Assembly: GCA_900547615.1 (NCBI GenBank)
Contig: URHH01000018.1
Location: 1 to 31,835 of the forward strand
Direction: 5' to 3'
Length of the DNA: 31,835 bases
Source: an uncultured Blautia sp.
GTDB taxonomy: Bacteria > Bacillota > Clostridia > Lachnospirales > Lachnospiraceae
Shown one piece after another: positions 23,856 through 31,835 of this stretch. The translations under genes were made by a program, and so were the position numbers. The notes below the pieces were generated by a model. It worked only from the letters and a program-made list of their open reading frames with translations. It searched no databases and was not told the origin of the DNA. Numbering within the stretch: position 1 is the first letter of the stretch; every line of letters starts with the position of its first letter.

Positions 23856-24286
23856 TTTCTGTAACCTCCCGCTTTTGTGCGTCCTGCTGTTTTCTTTTCT
23901 TCCCGGTCGTACATTTTCTCAAGCTTTGTGAGCCCTATATAATAGTTCTTCACGCTTTTCTTGGCACGATGATACCGGACGGAATACTGAACATATGTGA
24001 GGCAGGAATAAAAAACAAGAAGCGCCACATATCCCAGGATCACATAAATACCAAGATTTACCAGGTTCATTTTATGGATGTTGTTCATAAGATATTCTGC
24101 AAAATATGCTGCCAGTCCTGCCAGGATCAAGGCATATCCAATTGTCACAAGAAAGAAATTCTTAATAAGAGCCAGACCAATATAGTCGCTTCTGTAATAT
24201 CTGCTCACAGGAAGATATTTCTTACCTTCTCCCTTCTCGTACATGGCAAGTTCTGTCATTATCTTTACTTTTTCTTCATTTAACAT
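23852..24286 (-). CDS. Uncharacterised protein with two membrane segments
   Basis: Protein of 144 residues with a cytoplasmic-type N-terminus (MLNEEKVKIMTELAMYEKGEGKKYLPVSRYYRSDY), two membrane segments (NFFLVTIGYALILAGLAAYFAEYL and VNLGIYVILGYVALLVFYSCLTYV) and a basic tail (AKKSVKNYYIGLTKLEKMYDREEKKTAGRTKAGGYRK). The ATG at 24286 is chosen because AAGGAG lies ten bases upstream; the reading frame extends further upstream without a binding site. It overlaps the next membrane protein gene by four bases, so the two products probably work together. No function is assigned. Confidence 0.75.
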   Translation of the reverse strand: MLNEEKVKIMTELAMYEKGEGKKYLPVSRYYRSDYIGLALIKNFFLVTIGYALILAGLAAYFAEYLMNNIHKMNLVNLGIYVILGYVALLVFYSCLTYVQYSVRYHRAKKSVKNYYIGLTKLEKMYDREEKKTAGRTKAGGYRK

Positions 24287-24319
24287 AGACAAACTCCTTA
24301 TATTTAACCATATAGATTG

Positions 24320-24348
24320 ATTGTAACATATATCCCTACCTATGAAAA
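24320..24348 (-). promoter_or_regulatory. Putative promoter for the membrane-protein/cdaA unit
   Basis: The minus strand carries TTTTCA (24343-24348), a 17-base spacer and TACAAT (24320-24325), 33 bases before the ATG at 24286. Matches are 4 of 6 and 5 of 6 to consensus. It would start the transcript that runs through cdaA, cdaR and the HPr-family gene. Confidence 0.55.
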
Positions 24349-24369
24349 GTATTTTTCCCAACCTTTTCA

Positions 24370-24398
24370 GGAAAACCTTAATATTCTTAAGGATTTCC
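24370..24398 (-). terminator. Palindromic hairpin overlapping the comF-family stop codon
   Basis: CCTTAA and TTAAGG pair around a five-base loop, flanked after a one-base mismatch by GGAAA and TTTCC. The TAA stop lies in the left arm on the minus strand. The T run is short (TTTT, inside the outer stem), so termination may be partial. Confidence 0.4.
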
Positions 24399-25088
24399 TG
24401 TACACAACGTAAGAAAATACACGTTTTTTGCCCCGCCCGCCATAAGACAGGCAGAAATCTCATCCATTGTACTCCCTGTTGTATAAACATCATCGATCAC
24501 AAGAAGCGTAAGACCCTTTACGTTTTTACTTAAAACAAAGGCATCTTTCAGATTGCGCCTTCTCTCCTGCGCATTCAGTTTTTTCTGTGATTTCGTATTC
24601 CTGCACTTTTCTATCATCTTCTCATCACATGGAATTCCGGTAAGAAACGAAAGATGCCCGGCAATATATGCCGATTGATTAAATCCCCGTTTTCTCTCCT
24701 TTTTTCTGTGAAGAGGAACCGGGATGATCCTGTCCGGTTTCCACCTGATTATATCTTTTTTCCCGAAAAGGAAGATTGCCTCTGCATAAAATATCCCATA
24801 TTCTCTGCAGCCGTAATATTTATATTTCTCAATGGAAAACTTCCACATCTCATCATAAGGAAAAATTCCTTTTCCCTGCGTAAAATTCCGCTCTCTTTTT
24901 CCACAGTCTCTGCAGTATTCTGCCTCCTTATCCACCTGTCTGCCGCATTTCATGCACCTTGCCCCGGATACAGGGCGGATTTTTTTCTCGCACTCCGGGC
25001 AGACAAGCCGCTTCTGTTCCCTCAAAATCTCATGACAGAGGGGACAGCATCTCGGATATAAAAGATTCAAAAAATTCTCAGCTTTCAA
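24387..25088 (-). CDS. ComF-family phosphoribosyltransferase-like protein
   Basis: Cytoplasmic protein of 233 residues. Two Cys pairs near the N-terminus (CCPLC with CPEC) and two more (CMKC with CRDC) probably bind zinc. The C-terminal part is a type I phosphoribosyltransferase fold with the PRPP loop LLVIDDVYTTGSTM and the RKKERKRGFNQS block typical of ComFC. ComF proteins act in DNA uptake during transformation, and homologues are widespread in bacteria not known to be competent. The start is TTG at 25088, overlapping the recD2 stop by four bases (TTGA) with AAAGGA just upstream; the next ATG would remove the first zinc motif. Pairing with the RecD2 helicase fits DNA handling. Confidence 0.9.
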   Translation of the reverse strand: MKAENFLNLLYPRCCPLCHEILREQKRLVCPECEKKIRPVSGARCMKCGRQVDKEAEYCRDCGKRERNFTQGKGIFPYDEMWKFSIEKYKYYGCREYGIFYAEAIFLFGKKDIIRWKPDRIIPVPLHRKKERKRGFNQSAYIAGHLSFLTGIPCDEKMIEKCRNTKSQKKLNAQERRRNLKDAFVLSKNVKGLTLLVIDDVYTTGSTMDEISACLMAGGAKNVYFLTLCTGNP

Positions 25089-27349
25089 ACGCGTCCTTTC
25101 TCCCCGACTGCGCTCTCTTCTGCCTCGCTTAACTCCCTTATCCTCACATCAAGGGAGCTGTATCTTCTCTGCTGTTTTTCATTTCTTATCATCTCCCCGA
25201 AGGTCTCTTCGCTTCCCACAATAGTCACGCATTTACGCGCCCTTGTCACCGCAGTATAGAGGAGATTTCTGTTTAAAAGCATCTGCGGTCCGGAAAGGAG
25301 CGGAATCACCACTGCCGGATATTCGGAACCCTGAGATTTATGAATGGTAATGGCGTAGGCAAGCTCCAGCTCTTCCATTTGTTTAAACGAATATTCCGCA
25401 CATCTTCCGTCCTCAAATTCCACGGTTGCCGTCTCTGCAAATTCGTTGATTTCCGCAAGGATCCCTGTGTCCCCATTGAACACACCGACTCCTTTTTCCA
25501 CAGGAATGCCGTATTTTCCACGCACTTCCCACTCAAGCTGGTAATTATTTTTCACCTGCATGACCTTGTCTCCCTGACGGAAAAGCTGTCCTCCCAATTC
25601 TCTCTCTTTTTTTCCGTTTTCCGGAGGATTTAAGTATCTTTGAAGAATCTGGTTCAGACGCTCCACCCCAAGAAGCCCCTTTCGCATCGGAGTGAGAACC
25701 TGAATGTCAAAAGGCTTCGCCTGTACATAACGTGGCATTTTTTCCTGGATCAGGGCAATGACAACACGGATAATAATATCTGCGTCGTACCGCTTCAGGA
25801 AAAAGAAATCCCGGCTCTTATTATCAGGGATTACCTGTTCGCCTCTGTTGATCTTGTGGGCATTCACTACAATGTCGCTCTCCGATGCCTGACGAAAGAT
25901 TTTTTTCAGTTCTACAACAGGAAAGCTCTCGCTCCGGATAATATCACGAAGCACATTTCCCGGTCCCACACTTGGAAGCTGATTTTCGTCTCCTACAAGA
26001 ATCAGCCTTGTTCCTGCTGTCACTGCAAGAAGAAGGGAGTGCATAAGAAAAATATCCACCATAGACATCTCATCTATGATGATCACATCTGCCTCAAGAG
26101 GGTTCTGTGCATTTCGCTCAAACTGTACGGCATGACCTTCCCGCTCTTCCTCCGGCATTCCCGAAAGCTCCAGAAGACGGTGAATGGTCTGCGCCTCATA
26201 TCCTGTCGCTTCTGTCATTCGCTTTGCAGCCCTTCCTGTAGGCGCTGCCAGGCGAAGCTCCGCACCTTCGCTTTCAAAAAAACGGATAATGGCATTAATC
26301 GTTGTTGTTTTTCCGGTTCCCGGACCTCCTGTCAGTACAAAAAGGCCGTTGGACGTGGCTTCCCGCACAGCTTTTTTCTGCATTTCATCAAGGACTGTAC
26401 CTGTCTCCTTTTCAATCTGCGCAATTCTTTTTTCTGTGCTTTTTTCATCTTCCGGACAGGAAACATTCAGCTCACACAGCATTCTTGCCGTATTCAGTTC
26501 CAGATAATAATGCTGGCTGGGGTACACGATGGTTTCTTTTTCCCGCTCTTTTAAAACAACCTTTCTGTCGATCGCCATATCCATAAGATGCTTTTCCATA
26601 TAGGAAATATCCACCTGGAGAAGAGACGCGGCTCTTCGGAACAGTTCTTCCTTCGGAAGGTAAATATGACCTTCTCCCGATGCCTGCAATAAAACATACA
26701 ATATTCCGCTTCGGATTCTGTAATCTGAATCTGCCTGGATCCCGATCCTGCCGGCGATCTCATCTGCAATTTTAAATCCCACGCCGCTTATGTCTTCCGC
26801 CAGGCGATATGGGTTTTCCTGGAGAACGTTATAGAGAGACTGCCCGTATTTCTGATAAATCTTTGCCCCCAGATTCAGGGAAATCCCGTATTTCTGGAGA
26901 AAAATCATAGCTCTTCGCATATCTGCCTTCTCTGTTACCTGAGCAGCGATCTCCCGCGCTTTTTTTTCGCTGATTCCTTTGATCTCCGACAGTCTTTCCG
27001 GTTCTTCCTCCACGATCCGAAAAGTATCTTCCCCGAACCGCCTCACAATTCTTGCAGCAAGGGCAGCTCCGATCCCCTTAATGGCGCCCGATCCAAGATA
27101 ACGCTCCATTGCAAGAGAGTCCTCCGGCATTTTCTCTGTGAAAGAGGCGATCTGAAACTGTTTTCCATATACCGGATGGTGGATATAGTTTCCTGAAGCC
27201 TCAATGGTGGCTCCCTGAGATATATCCGGAAACGTGCCCACACAGGTCAGTTCTTCCTCTCCTGTCTGTTTCAGAACCATTACTGTATAACCATTCTGGT
27301 CATTTCGGAAAATAATATGGTCTATGTATCCTGTTACTGTTTCACTCAT
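25085..27349 (-). CDS. recD2: RecD2 family ATP-dependent DNA helicase
   Basis: Helicase of 754 residues, the usual RecD2 length, moving 5' to 3' on single-stranded DNA without RecBC. An OB-like N-terminal region (MSETVTGYIDHIIFRNDQNGYTVMVLK) and helix-hairpin-helix segments (YLGSGAIKGIGAALA, LSEIKGISEKKAREIA) precede Walker A GGPGTGKT (341-348), Walker B DVIIIDEMSMVD (421-432), GDENQLPSVGPGN, and the C-terminal motif AYAITIHKSQGSEYPAVVIP with LLYTAVTRARK. RecD2 acts in genome stability and repair. The start follows CAGGAGC, which lies directly after the terminator of the mreB-type gene, so its own promoter is not obvious. It is translationally coupled to the comF-family gene. Confidence 0.96.
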   Translation of the reverse strand: MSETVTGYIDHIIFRNDQNGYTVMVLKQTGEEELTCVGTFPDISQGATIEASGNYIHHPVYGKQFQIASFTEKMPEDSLAMERYLGSGAIKGIGAALAARIVRRFGEDTFRIVEEEPERLSEIKGISEKKAREIAAQVTEKADMRRAMIFLQKYGISLNLGAKIYQKYGQSLYNVLQENPYRLAEDISGVGFKIADEIAGRIGIQADSDYRIRSGILYVLLQASGEGHIYLPKEELFRRAASLLQVDISYMEKHLMDMAIDRKVVLKEREKETIVYPSQHYYLELNTARMLCELNVSCPEDEKSTEKRIAQIEKETGTVLDEMQKKAVREATSNGLFVLTGGPGTGKTTTINAIIRFFESEGAELRLAAPTGRAAKRMTEATGYEAQTIHRLLELSGMPEEEREGHAVQFERNAQNPLEADVIIIDEMSMVDIFLMHSLLLAVTAGTRLILVGDENQLPSVGPGNVLRDIIRSESFPVVELKKIFRQASESDIVVNAHKINRGEQVIPDNKSRDFFFLKRYDADIIIRVVIALIQEKMPRYVQAKPFDIQVLTPMRKGLLGVERLNQILQRYLNPPENGKKERELGGQLFRQGDKVMQVKNNYQLEWEVRGKYGIPVEKGVGVFNGDTGILAEINEFAETATVEFEDGRCAEYSFKQMEELELAYAITIHKSQGSEYPAVVIPLLSGPQMLLNRNLLYTAVTRARKCVTIVGSEETFGEMIRNEKQQRRYSSLDVRIRELSEAEESAVGEKGRV

Positions 27350-27360
27350 TTTTTTGCTCC

Positions 27361-27394
27361 TGTGATAGAGAAAAGGTGCTGCGTGGCAGCACCT
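27361..27394 (-). terminator. Intrinsic terminator after the MreB/Mbl-family gene
   Basis: A perfect 9-base-pair stem (AGGTGCTGC with GCAGCACCT, 27374-27394) with a three-base loop is followed on the minus strand by TTTCTCT. It lies between the mreB-type stop and the recD2 start, which are only 54 bases apart. Confidence 0.8.
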
Positions 27395-27403
27395 CTTCTG
27401 TTT

Positions 27404-28390
27404 TTACTCCATTTTCGCCATTACATCTGCATATTTTCCTGTTCCCACAGCCGCTACCAGCATTGCATCCTGAACAGTCAGCGTATTGACTCCTGTTTTC
27501 TGTTCTATCAATGTATCCATTCCATGAAGCAGAGCACCACCGCCTGTAAGGACAATGCCTCTGTCCACAATATCTGCTGCCAGTTCCGGCGGTGTTTTCT
27601 CCAGAACTCCGTGAACTGCCTCCACGATCTGTCCTGTAGCGTCTTTTAAAGCCACGCGGATTTCCTCTGAGGTCAGAGTCGTCATTTTCGGAAGACCGGT
27701 AATGACATTTCGTCCCTTCACTTCCATCGTTCTGGGATCCGCTTCCTCGCAGGCTGTTCCGATCTGGATTTTAATTTTCTCAGCCGTATCTTCTCCTATA
27801 AAAAGACTGTGCTTTTCTCTCACATACCGCATGATCGCCTGGTTGAAATTATCGCCTGCCACCTTCACAGAGGCAGACACCACAACGCCTCCTATGGAGA
27901 TCACAGCGACATCTGTTGTCCCTGCCCCAATATCCACGATCAGGTTTCCAAAAGGCTTTGAAATATCCACACCGGAACCAATGGCAGCAGCAATCGGCTC
28001 TTCCGCCAGATACACTCTTCTTGCGCCTGACTGGTAGGTCGCCTCCTCCACCGCTTTTCTCTCAATTTCCGTAATTCCGCTCGGAACACAGATACTGATG
28101 CGCGGCTTTCGGAAAGCTCTTGGTCCCATCGCCTTTGCCACGAAAAATTTCAGCATTTTTTCCAGAACATTATAGTCTACGATCACGCCCTGGCGCACAG
28201 GCCAGATCACTTCCATATTTGAGTTTGCGTGAGACGCCATCTGGCGCGCTTCCTCGCCAATGGCACGGATTTTCTCTGTATTTTTATCATATACCACAAC
28301 GGAAGGCTCCTGAAGGACGATTCCCTTTCCTGTGGAATAAACAAGACTGTTTCTTGTTCCTATATCAATTCCAATATCACTTGCCGGCAT
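27404..28390 (-). CDS. mreB: MreB/Mbl-family rod-shape actin homologue
   Basis: Actin-fold cytoskeletal ATPase of 328 residues that forms membrane-associated filaments guiding lateral wall synthesis. The phosphate-1 motif is GIDIGTRNSLVYSTGKGIVLQEPSVV, the phosphate-2 motif IVDIGAGTTDVAVISIGGVV, and the adenosine motif IVLTGGGALLHGMD; EEPIAAAIGSG is also typical. DIGTRNS is used where most MreB have DLGTANT. The ATG at 28390 is preferred because AGAGG lies eight bases upstream and MPASDIG fits the family start; a further 18 upstream codons are in frame. No mreC or mreD gene is beside it, which is more typical of Mbl/MreBH copies, so the exact paralogue is uncertain. Confidence 0.92.
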   Translation of the reverse strand: MPASDIGIDIGTRNSLVYSTGKGIVLQEPSVVVYDKNTEKIRAIGEEARQMASHANSNMEVIWPVRQGVIVDYNVLEKMLKFFVAKAMGPRAFRKPRISICVPSGITEIERKAVEEATYQSGARRVYLAEEPIAAAIGSGVDISKPFGNLIVDIGAGTTDVAVISIGGVVVSASVKVAGDNFNQAIMRYVREKHSLFIGEDTAEKIKIQIGTACEEADPRTMEVKGRNVITGLPKMTTLTSEEIRVALKDATGQIVEAVHGVLEKTPPELAADIVDRGIVLTGGGALLHGMDTLIEQKTGVNTLTVQDAMLVAAVGTGKYADVMAKME

Positions 28391-28564
28391 TTCTTTTCCT
28401 CTCTGTAACTGTATACTCGTACAGCTATTCTTCTCTTTTATCAAGTACGTTCCTTAATAAGGATACCAGAATTCCCCGCAAATGAAAAGAGCTGCCATCT
28501 GAATTTATAAACTTTTCAGAGTCTCTGTGTGCTTTCCCCTGTTCCCGGCAGCCTGCTGTCCGTT

Positions 28565-31408
28565 TCATTTTGTCAGATATTTTTTTACATACTGCCCTGT
28601 GTAGGAAGCCGGATTTGCCGCCACCTCCTCAGGCGTACCCTTTGCAATCACTGTGCCGCCTTTGTCGCCGCCTTCCGGTCCAATGTCAATAATATAATCG
28701 GCAGTCTTGATCACATCAAGATTATGCTCAATTACAACAACCGTATTGCCGCCCTCAGAAAGCCTTTTTAAAATTTCAATGAGCTTATGCACATCTGCAA
28801 AATGAAGCCCTGTTGTAGGCTCGTCCAGAATATAAATGGTTTTTCCTGTGCTCCGCTTGCTGAGCTCCGTTGCCAGCTTGATCCTCTGCGCCTCTCCGCC
28901 GGAAAGCGTAGTAGAAGGCTGTCCGAGACGGATATAGGAAAGTCCCACATCGTAAAGCGTCTCTATCTTTCTTCTGATAGACGGAATATTTTCAAAGAAG
29001 GTAAGCGCTTCCTCCACCGTCATATTCAGAACATCGTAGATACTCTTGTCCTTATATTTGACTTCCAGAGTCTCTCTGTTGTACCGTTTTCCCTTACATA
29101 CTTCACAAGGAACGTACACGTCCGGCAAAAAGTGCATTTCTATTTTTATAATACCGTCTCCGCTGCAGGCTTCACATCGTCCGCCTTTTACATTAAAACT
29201 GAAACGTCCTTTTTTATAGCCCTTTGCCTTGGCGTCTGCCGTTGCTGCAAAAAGGTCTCGGATCTGATCGAACACACCTGTATACGTAGCCGGATTGGAG
29301 CGCGGCGTTCTTCCGATCGGAGACTGATCTATGTCGATTACCTTGTCAAGCTGATCTGCTCCGAGAATGTCTTTATGCTTTCCCGGAATGATCCTGGCTC
29401 TGTTTAAATCTCTCGCAAGACGCTTATAGAGGATCTCATTGATCAGGGAACTTTTTCCGGAACCGGAAACTCCCGTAATGCAGGTCATAACGCCAAGCGG
29501 AATGTCTACATCAATATTTTTAAGATTATTTTCCGCCGCCCCTCTGATTTTCAGAAAACCGGTCGGTTTTCTTCTCTCTTCGGGCACAGGGATCCGGATC
29601 CGGCCGCTCAAATAAGCTCCTGTCACAGAGCGCTCATTTTTCATAAGCTCCTCCGCTGTGCCGATTCCCACAAGCTCGCCGCCGTGTTCCCCGGCTCCCG
29701 GTCCAATATCAACCACGCAGTCTGCCGCCAGCATAGAGTCTTCATCATGCTCCACGACAATCAGACTGTTTCCCAGGTCGCGGAGGTGCATCAACGATTT
29801 AAGAAGCTTATCGTTATCCCTCTGATGAAGTCCGATACTTGGCTCGTCCAGAATATACGCCACTCCCACAAGACCGGAACCGATCTGCGTAGCAAGACGG
29901 ATTCTCTGCGCCTCCCCTCCGGAGAGGGTTCCCGTTGCTCTTCCCAGTGAAAGGTAATCCAGCCCCACATCGGAAAGAAAGCGGACTCTCGCCTTGATTT
30001 CTTTTAAAATCTGATGTCCGATAAGCTGCTGCTGACTGGAAAGCACCATGCTGTCCAGAAACGCCTTCAGATTTTCAATGGACATATTTGTAATTTCATA
30101 AATATTTTTATCTGCTACTGTCACTGCAAGAGATTCCTTTTTCAGCCTCTGCCCCTTACATGCACCGCAGGGGGTGATCCGCATAAAGGATTCATACTCC
30201 TGCTTCATGGCATCAGAACCTGTTTCCCGGTATCTCTGCTCCACGTTTTTAATAAGTCCCGGGAAAGCCACGTCGTAAACGCCCTCTCCTCTCTGTCCCT
30301 TATAATAAACCTTCACAGAGCGCCCCTTTGTTCCATTGATGATCACATCTTTGATCTCGTCAGGATAATCCTGAAACGGGGTATCCAGGCTGAACTTATA
30401 TTCCTCTGCAAGCGCGTCCAGAATCGCTCTTGTAAAGCTTCCCTTATCTGTGCAGGACTGCCAGCCCATCACAGCAATCGCCCCTTTGGAAATGCTGAGA
30501 GACATATCGGGGATCATAAGATTAATATCAAATTCCATCTTATATCCAAGACCGGCACACTCTGGGCAGGCTCCGAAGGGATTATTGAAGGAAAAGCTTC
30601 TCGGCTCGATTTCGTCCACACTGATCCCGCAGTCCGGGCAGGAAAAGCTCTGGCTGAAATTCATCACATTCCCGTCCATCGTATCTACGATCAGAAGTCC
30701 GTCCGCCAGCTCCAGAACCGTTTCCACAGAATCTGCAAGACGCTTCTCGATTCCCGGCTTTACGATCAGCCGGTCCACAATGATCTCAATATTATGCTTG
30801 ATATTCTTATCCAGCTTGATTTCCTCAGAAAGCTCGTAAATGCTTCCGTCGATCTGTACACGCACATAGCCGCTTTTTTTCGTATGCTCCAAAAGCTTTA
30901 CGTGCGTGCCCTTTCTTCCTCTTACAACAGGGGCAAGAAGCTGGATCTTCGTCCGTTCCGGAAGCCCCATGATCTGATCCACCATCTGATCTACTGTCTG
31001 CTTACTGATTTCCCTTCCGCATTTTGGACAGTGAGGAATTCCCACTCTTGCATAGAGAAGACGAAAATAGTCGTAAATCTCCGTAACCGTCCCTACTGTG
31101 GAACGCGGATTTCTGTTTGTCGATTTCTGGTCAATGGAAATGGCAGGCGGAAGACCTTCTATACTCTCCACGTCCGGCTTCTCCATCTGTCCCAGGAACT
31201 GCCTGGCATAGGAGGAAAGGGACTCCATATAGCGTCTCTGTCCCTCTGCGTAAATAGTATCAAAAGCAAGAGAGGATTTGCCGGAACCGCTCAGTCCTGT
31301 AAGAACTACAAACTTGTCCCTTGGAATATCCACACTTAAATTCTTCAGATTATTTTCATTTGCTCCTCTGATCCTGATAAATTGTTTCTTCGCTGTATCT
31401 GTTGGCAT
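28565..31408 (-). CDS. uvrA: Excinuclease ABC subunit A
   Basis: DNA-damage sensor of nucleotide excision repair, 947 residues, normal length. It dimerises, loads UvrB at lesions and uses two ABC ATPase modules. Walker A copies are GLSGSGKS (38-45) and GVSGSGKS in the second half; ABC signatures LSGGEAQRIRLATQ and LSGGEAQRIKLATE are both present, as are the Walker B regions VAYILDEPSIGLH and TIYILDEPTTGLH. Zinc sites are visible in CPDCG...CPEC and CEAC...CEVC. The start follows GGAGGT. A promoter with a LexA-like box in its spacer lies upstream, so induction by DNA damage is expected. No uvrB gene is adjacent in the window. Confidence 0.98.
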   Translation of the reverse strand: MPTDTAKKQFIRIRGANENNLKNLSVDIPRDKFVVLTGLSGSGKSSLAFDTIYAEGQRRYMESLSSYARQFLGQMEKPDVESIEGLPPAISIDQKSTNRNPRSTVGTVTEIYDYFRLLYARVGIPHCPKCGREISKQTVDQMVDQIMGLPERTKIQLLAPVVRGRKGTHVKLLEHTKKSGYVRVQIDGSIYELSEEIKLDKNIKHNIEIIVDRLIVKPGIEKRLADSVETVLELADGLLIVDTMDGNVMNFSQSFSCPDCGISVDEIEPRSFSFNNPFGACPECAGLGYKMEFDINLMIPDMSLSISKGAIAVMGWQSCTDKGSFTRAILDALAEEYKFSLDTPFQDYPDEIKDVIINGTKGRSVKVYYKGQRGEGVYDVAFPGLIKNVEQRYRETGSDAMKQEYESFMRITPCGACKGQRLKKESLAVTVADKNIYEITNMSIENLKAFLDSMVLSSQQQLIGHQILKEIKARVRFLSDVGLDYLSLGRATGTLSGGEAQRIRLATQIGSGLVGVAYILDEPSIGLHQRDNDKLLKSLMHLRDLGNSLIVVEHDEDSMLAADCVVDIGPGAGEHGGELVGIGTAEELMKNERSVTGAYLSGRIRIPVPEERRKPTGFLKIRGAAENNLKNIDVDIPLGVMTCITGVSGSGKSSLINEILYKRLARDLNRARIIPGKHKDILGADQLDKVIDIDQSPIGRTPRSNPATYTGVFDQIRDLFAATADAKAKGYKKGRFSFNVKGGRCEACSGDGIIKIEMHFLPDVYVPCEVCKGKRYNRETLEVKYKDKSIYDVLNMTVEEALTFFENIPSIRRKIETLYDVGLSYIRLGQPSTTLSGGEAQRIKLATELSKRSTGKTIYILDEPTTGLHFADVHKLIEILKRLSEGGNTVVVIEHNLDVIKTADYIIDIGPEGGDKGGTVIAKGTPEEVAANPASYTGQYVKKYLTK

Positions 31409-31460
31409 ATGACCTCCACTATTCTGTAAAGAAAATTATATATCGTACATCTGTTCTTTC

Positions 31461-31489
31461 AGTATAGTACAAGAACACTCGTTTGGCAA
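31461..31489 (-). promoter_or_regulatory. uvrA promoter
   Basis: TTGCCA (31484-31489), a 17-base spacer and TATACT (31461-31466) on the minus strand, 53 bases before the uvrA ATG. Both boxes match consensus at 5 of 6 positions. Confidence 0.72.
31472..31485 (-). promoter_or_regulatory. LexA/DinR-like SOS operator
   Basis: CAAACGAGTGTTCT on the minus strand matches 12 of 14 positions of the Bacillus DinR box CGAACRNRYGTTYC as I know it. It fills the spacer between the -35 and -10 boxes of the uvrA promoter, where a bound repressor would block polymerase. Confidence 0.7.
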
Positions 31490-31517
31490 GTATTTTTTCT
31501 ATTTTTATAACTATAAA

Positions 31518-31820
31518 TCACTCCTGCATTCTCAGCTTCCCGTTTGCATTTATCGTCTTAAAAATATCATCGGCTTCCTCGGAATACTCCTCTTCTACTG
31601 CAAAGGCAGTCTGTGATATTCTCTGATATGGAATATCTTTTTCCGATAATTGTTCTTCAAAGGCAGCCTGCTCATCTGGGAAAGATATGAGATAATTTTT
31701 ATCCGACATCTTCTCCTGTATGCCGCTCATCACCAGAATGCCAACAACCAAAAATGCCAGCAGGCAGATCCAAAGCTTAAATTTTATTTTCTGTATCTTT
31801 GATTGTGAATTTATCGTCAT
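31518..31820 (-). CDS. Small single-pass membrane protein of unknown function
   Basis: Protein of 100 residues that I do not recognise. A short basic N-terminus (MTINSQSKIQKIKFK) precedes one membrane helix (LWICLLAFLVVGILVMSGI), and an acidic domain of about 60 residues follows (KNYLISFPDEQAAFEEQLSEKDIPYQRISQTAFAVEEEYSEEADDIF), predicted to be outside the cell. GAGGA at the very edge of the window (31831-31835) serves as ribosome binding site. It may be the last gene of an operon continuing beyond the window; no terminator with a T tract is visible between it and uvrA. Confidence 0.7.
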   Translation of the reverse strand: MTINSQSKIQKIKFKLWICLLAFLVVGILVMSGIQEKMSDKNYLISFPDEQAAFEEQLSEKDIPYQRISQTAFAVEEEYSEEADDIFKTINANGKLRMQE

Positions 31821-31835
31821 TCTTATTTTTTCCTC

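Noticed and set aside
25640..26554. 304-codon open frame on the plus strand
   Set aside because: Antisense shadow of recD2, rich in Cys, His and Arg with no domain pattern.
28391..28564. Promoter for the mreB-type gene and terminator for uvrA
   Set aside because: Candidate boxes (TTGCGG with TATTAA, or TTGATA with TACGAG) are poor, CCTTATTAAGG is only a short palindrome, and no hairpin with a T tract follows uvrA. I cannot support either feature.
30014..31339. 441-codon open frame on the plus strand
   Set aside because: It is fully antisense to uvrA, has no binding site or recognisable domain, and its length reflects uvrA codon use.
1..31835. CRISPR arrays, tRNA or rRNA genes, insertion sequences, phage genes
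   Set aside because: No direct repeat-spacer pattern, cloverleaf, transposase, integrase or phage structural gene was seen on either strand.

Overview
The window looks like a chromosomal segment of a Gram-positive, anaerobic gut-type Clostridia, most probably a Lachnospiraceae member. The grounds are moderate GC, dense co-oriented genes with strong AGGAGG-type ribosome binding sites, a cdaA-cdaR pair, secreted enzymes with choline-binding-type wall repeats, an L-fucose isomerase gene, and a LexA/DinR-like (Gram-positive) SOS box. Nearly every gene is on the minus strand; the only plus-strand gene is an AraC-type regulator. No tRNA, rRNA, CRISPR array, IS element or phage gene was seen, and no gene-free stretch exceeds about 200 bases.

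Left edge (1-2787): fucI, whose last roughly 28 codons lie outside the window, diverges from an AraC-type regulator. The two promoters lie back to back, so the regulator probably controls fucose catabolism.

Polysaccharide block (2770-17494, minus): one apparent ten-gene operon starts from a near-consensus promoter at 17466-17494 and ends at a terminator overlapping the last stop codon at 2770. In transcription order it encodes a secreted GH25 muramidase with wall-binding repeats, WecE-type aminotransferase, RmlC epimerase, ABC export permease, ABC ATPase with a Wzt-like C-terminal domain, a SAM methyltransferase, a small-molecule-kinase-like protein with a C-terminal coiled coil, two paralogous proteins each with two GT2 domains, and a YfhO-family membrane protein. 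This is an ABC-transporter-dependent surface glycan pathway. The methyltransferase plus kinase-like pair beside a Wzt-type ATPase resembles a split version of the WbdD chain-capping enzyme known from Gram-negative O-antigens, and is the most interesting system here.

Envelope and c-di-AMP block (17539-24348, minus): two uncharacterised membrane proteins, CdaA, CdaR, an HPr-family protein, and a secreted L,D-transpeptidase gene. The transpeptidase gene is split by a frameshift at a G-rich stretch that also fits a -1 slippery heptamer.

Right part (24387-31835, minus): comF-family gene and recD2 (overlapping), an MreB/Mbl-family gene with its own terminator, uvrA with a promoter whose spacer holds a LexA-like box, and a small membrane protein of unknown function.
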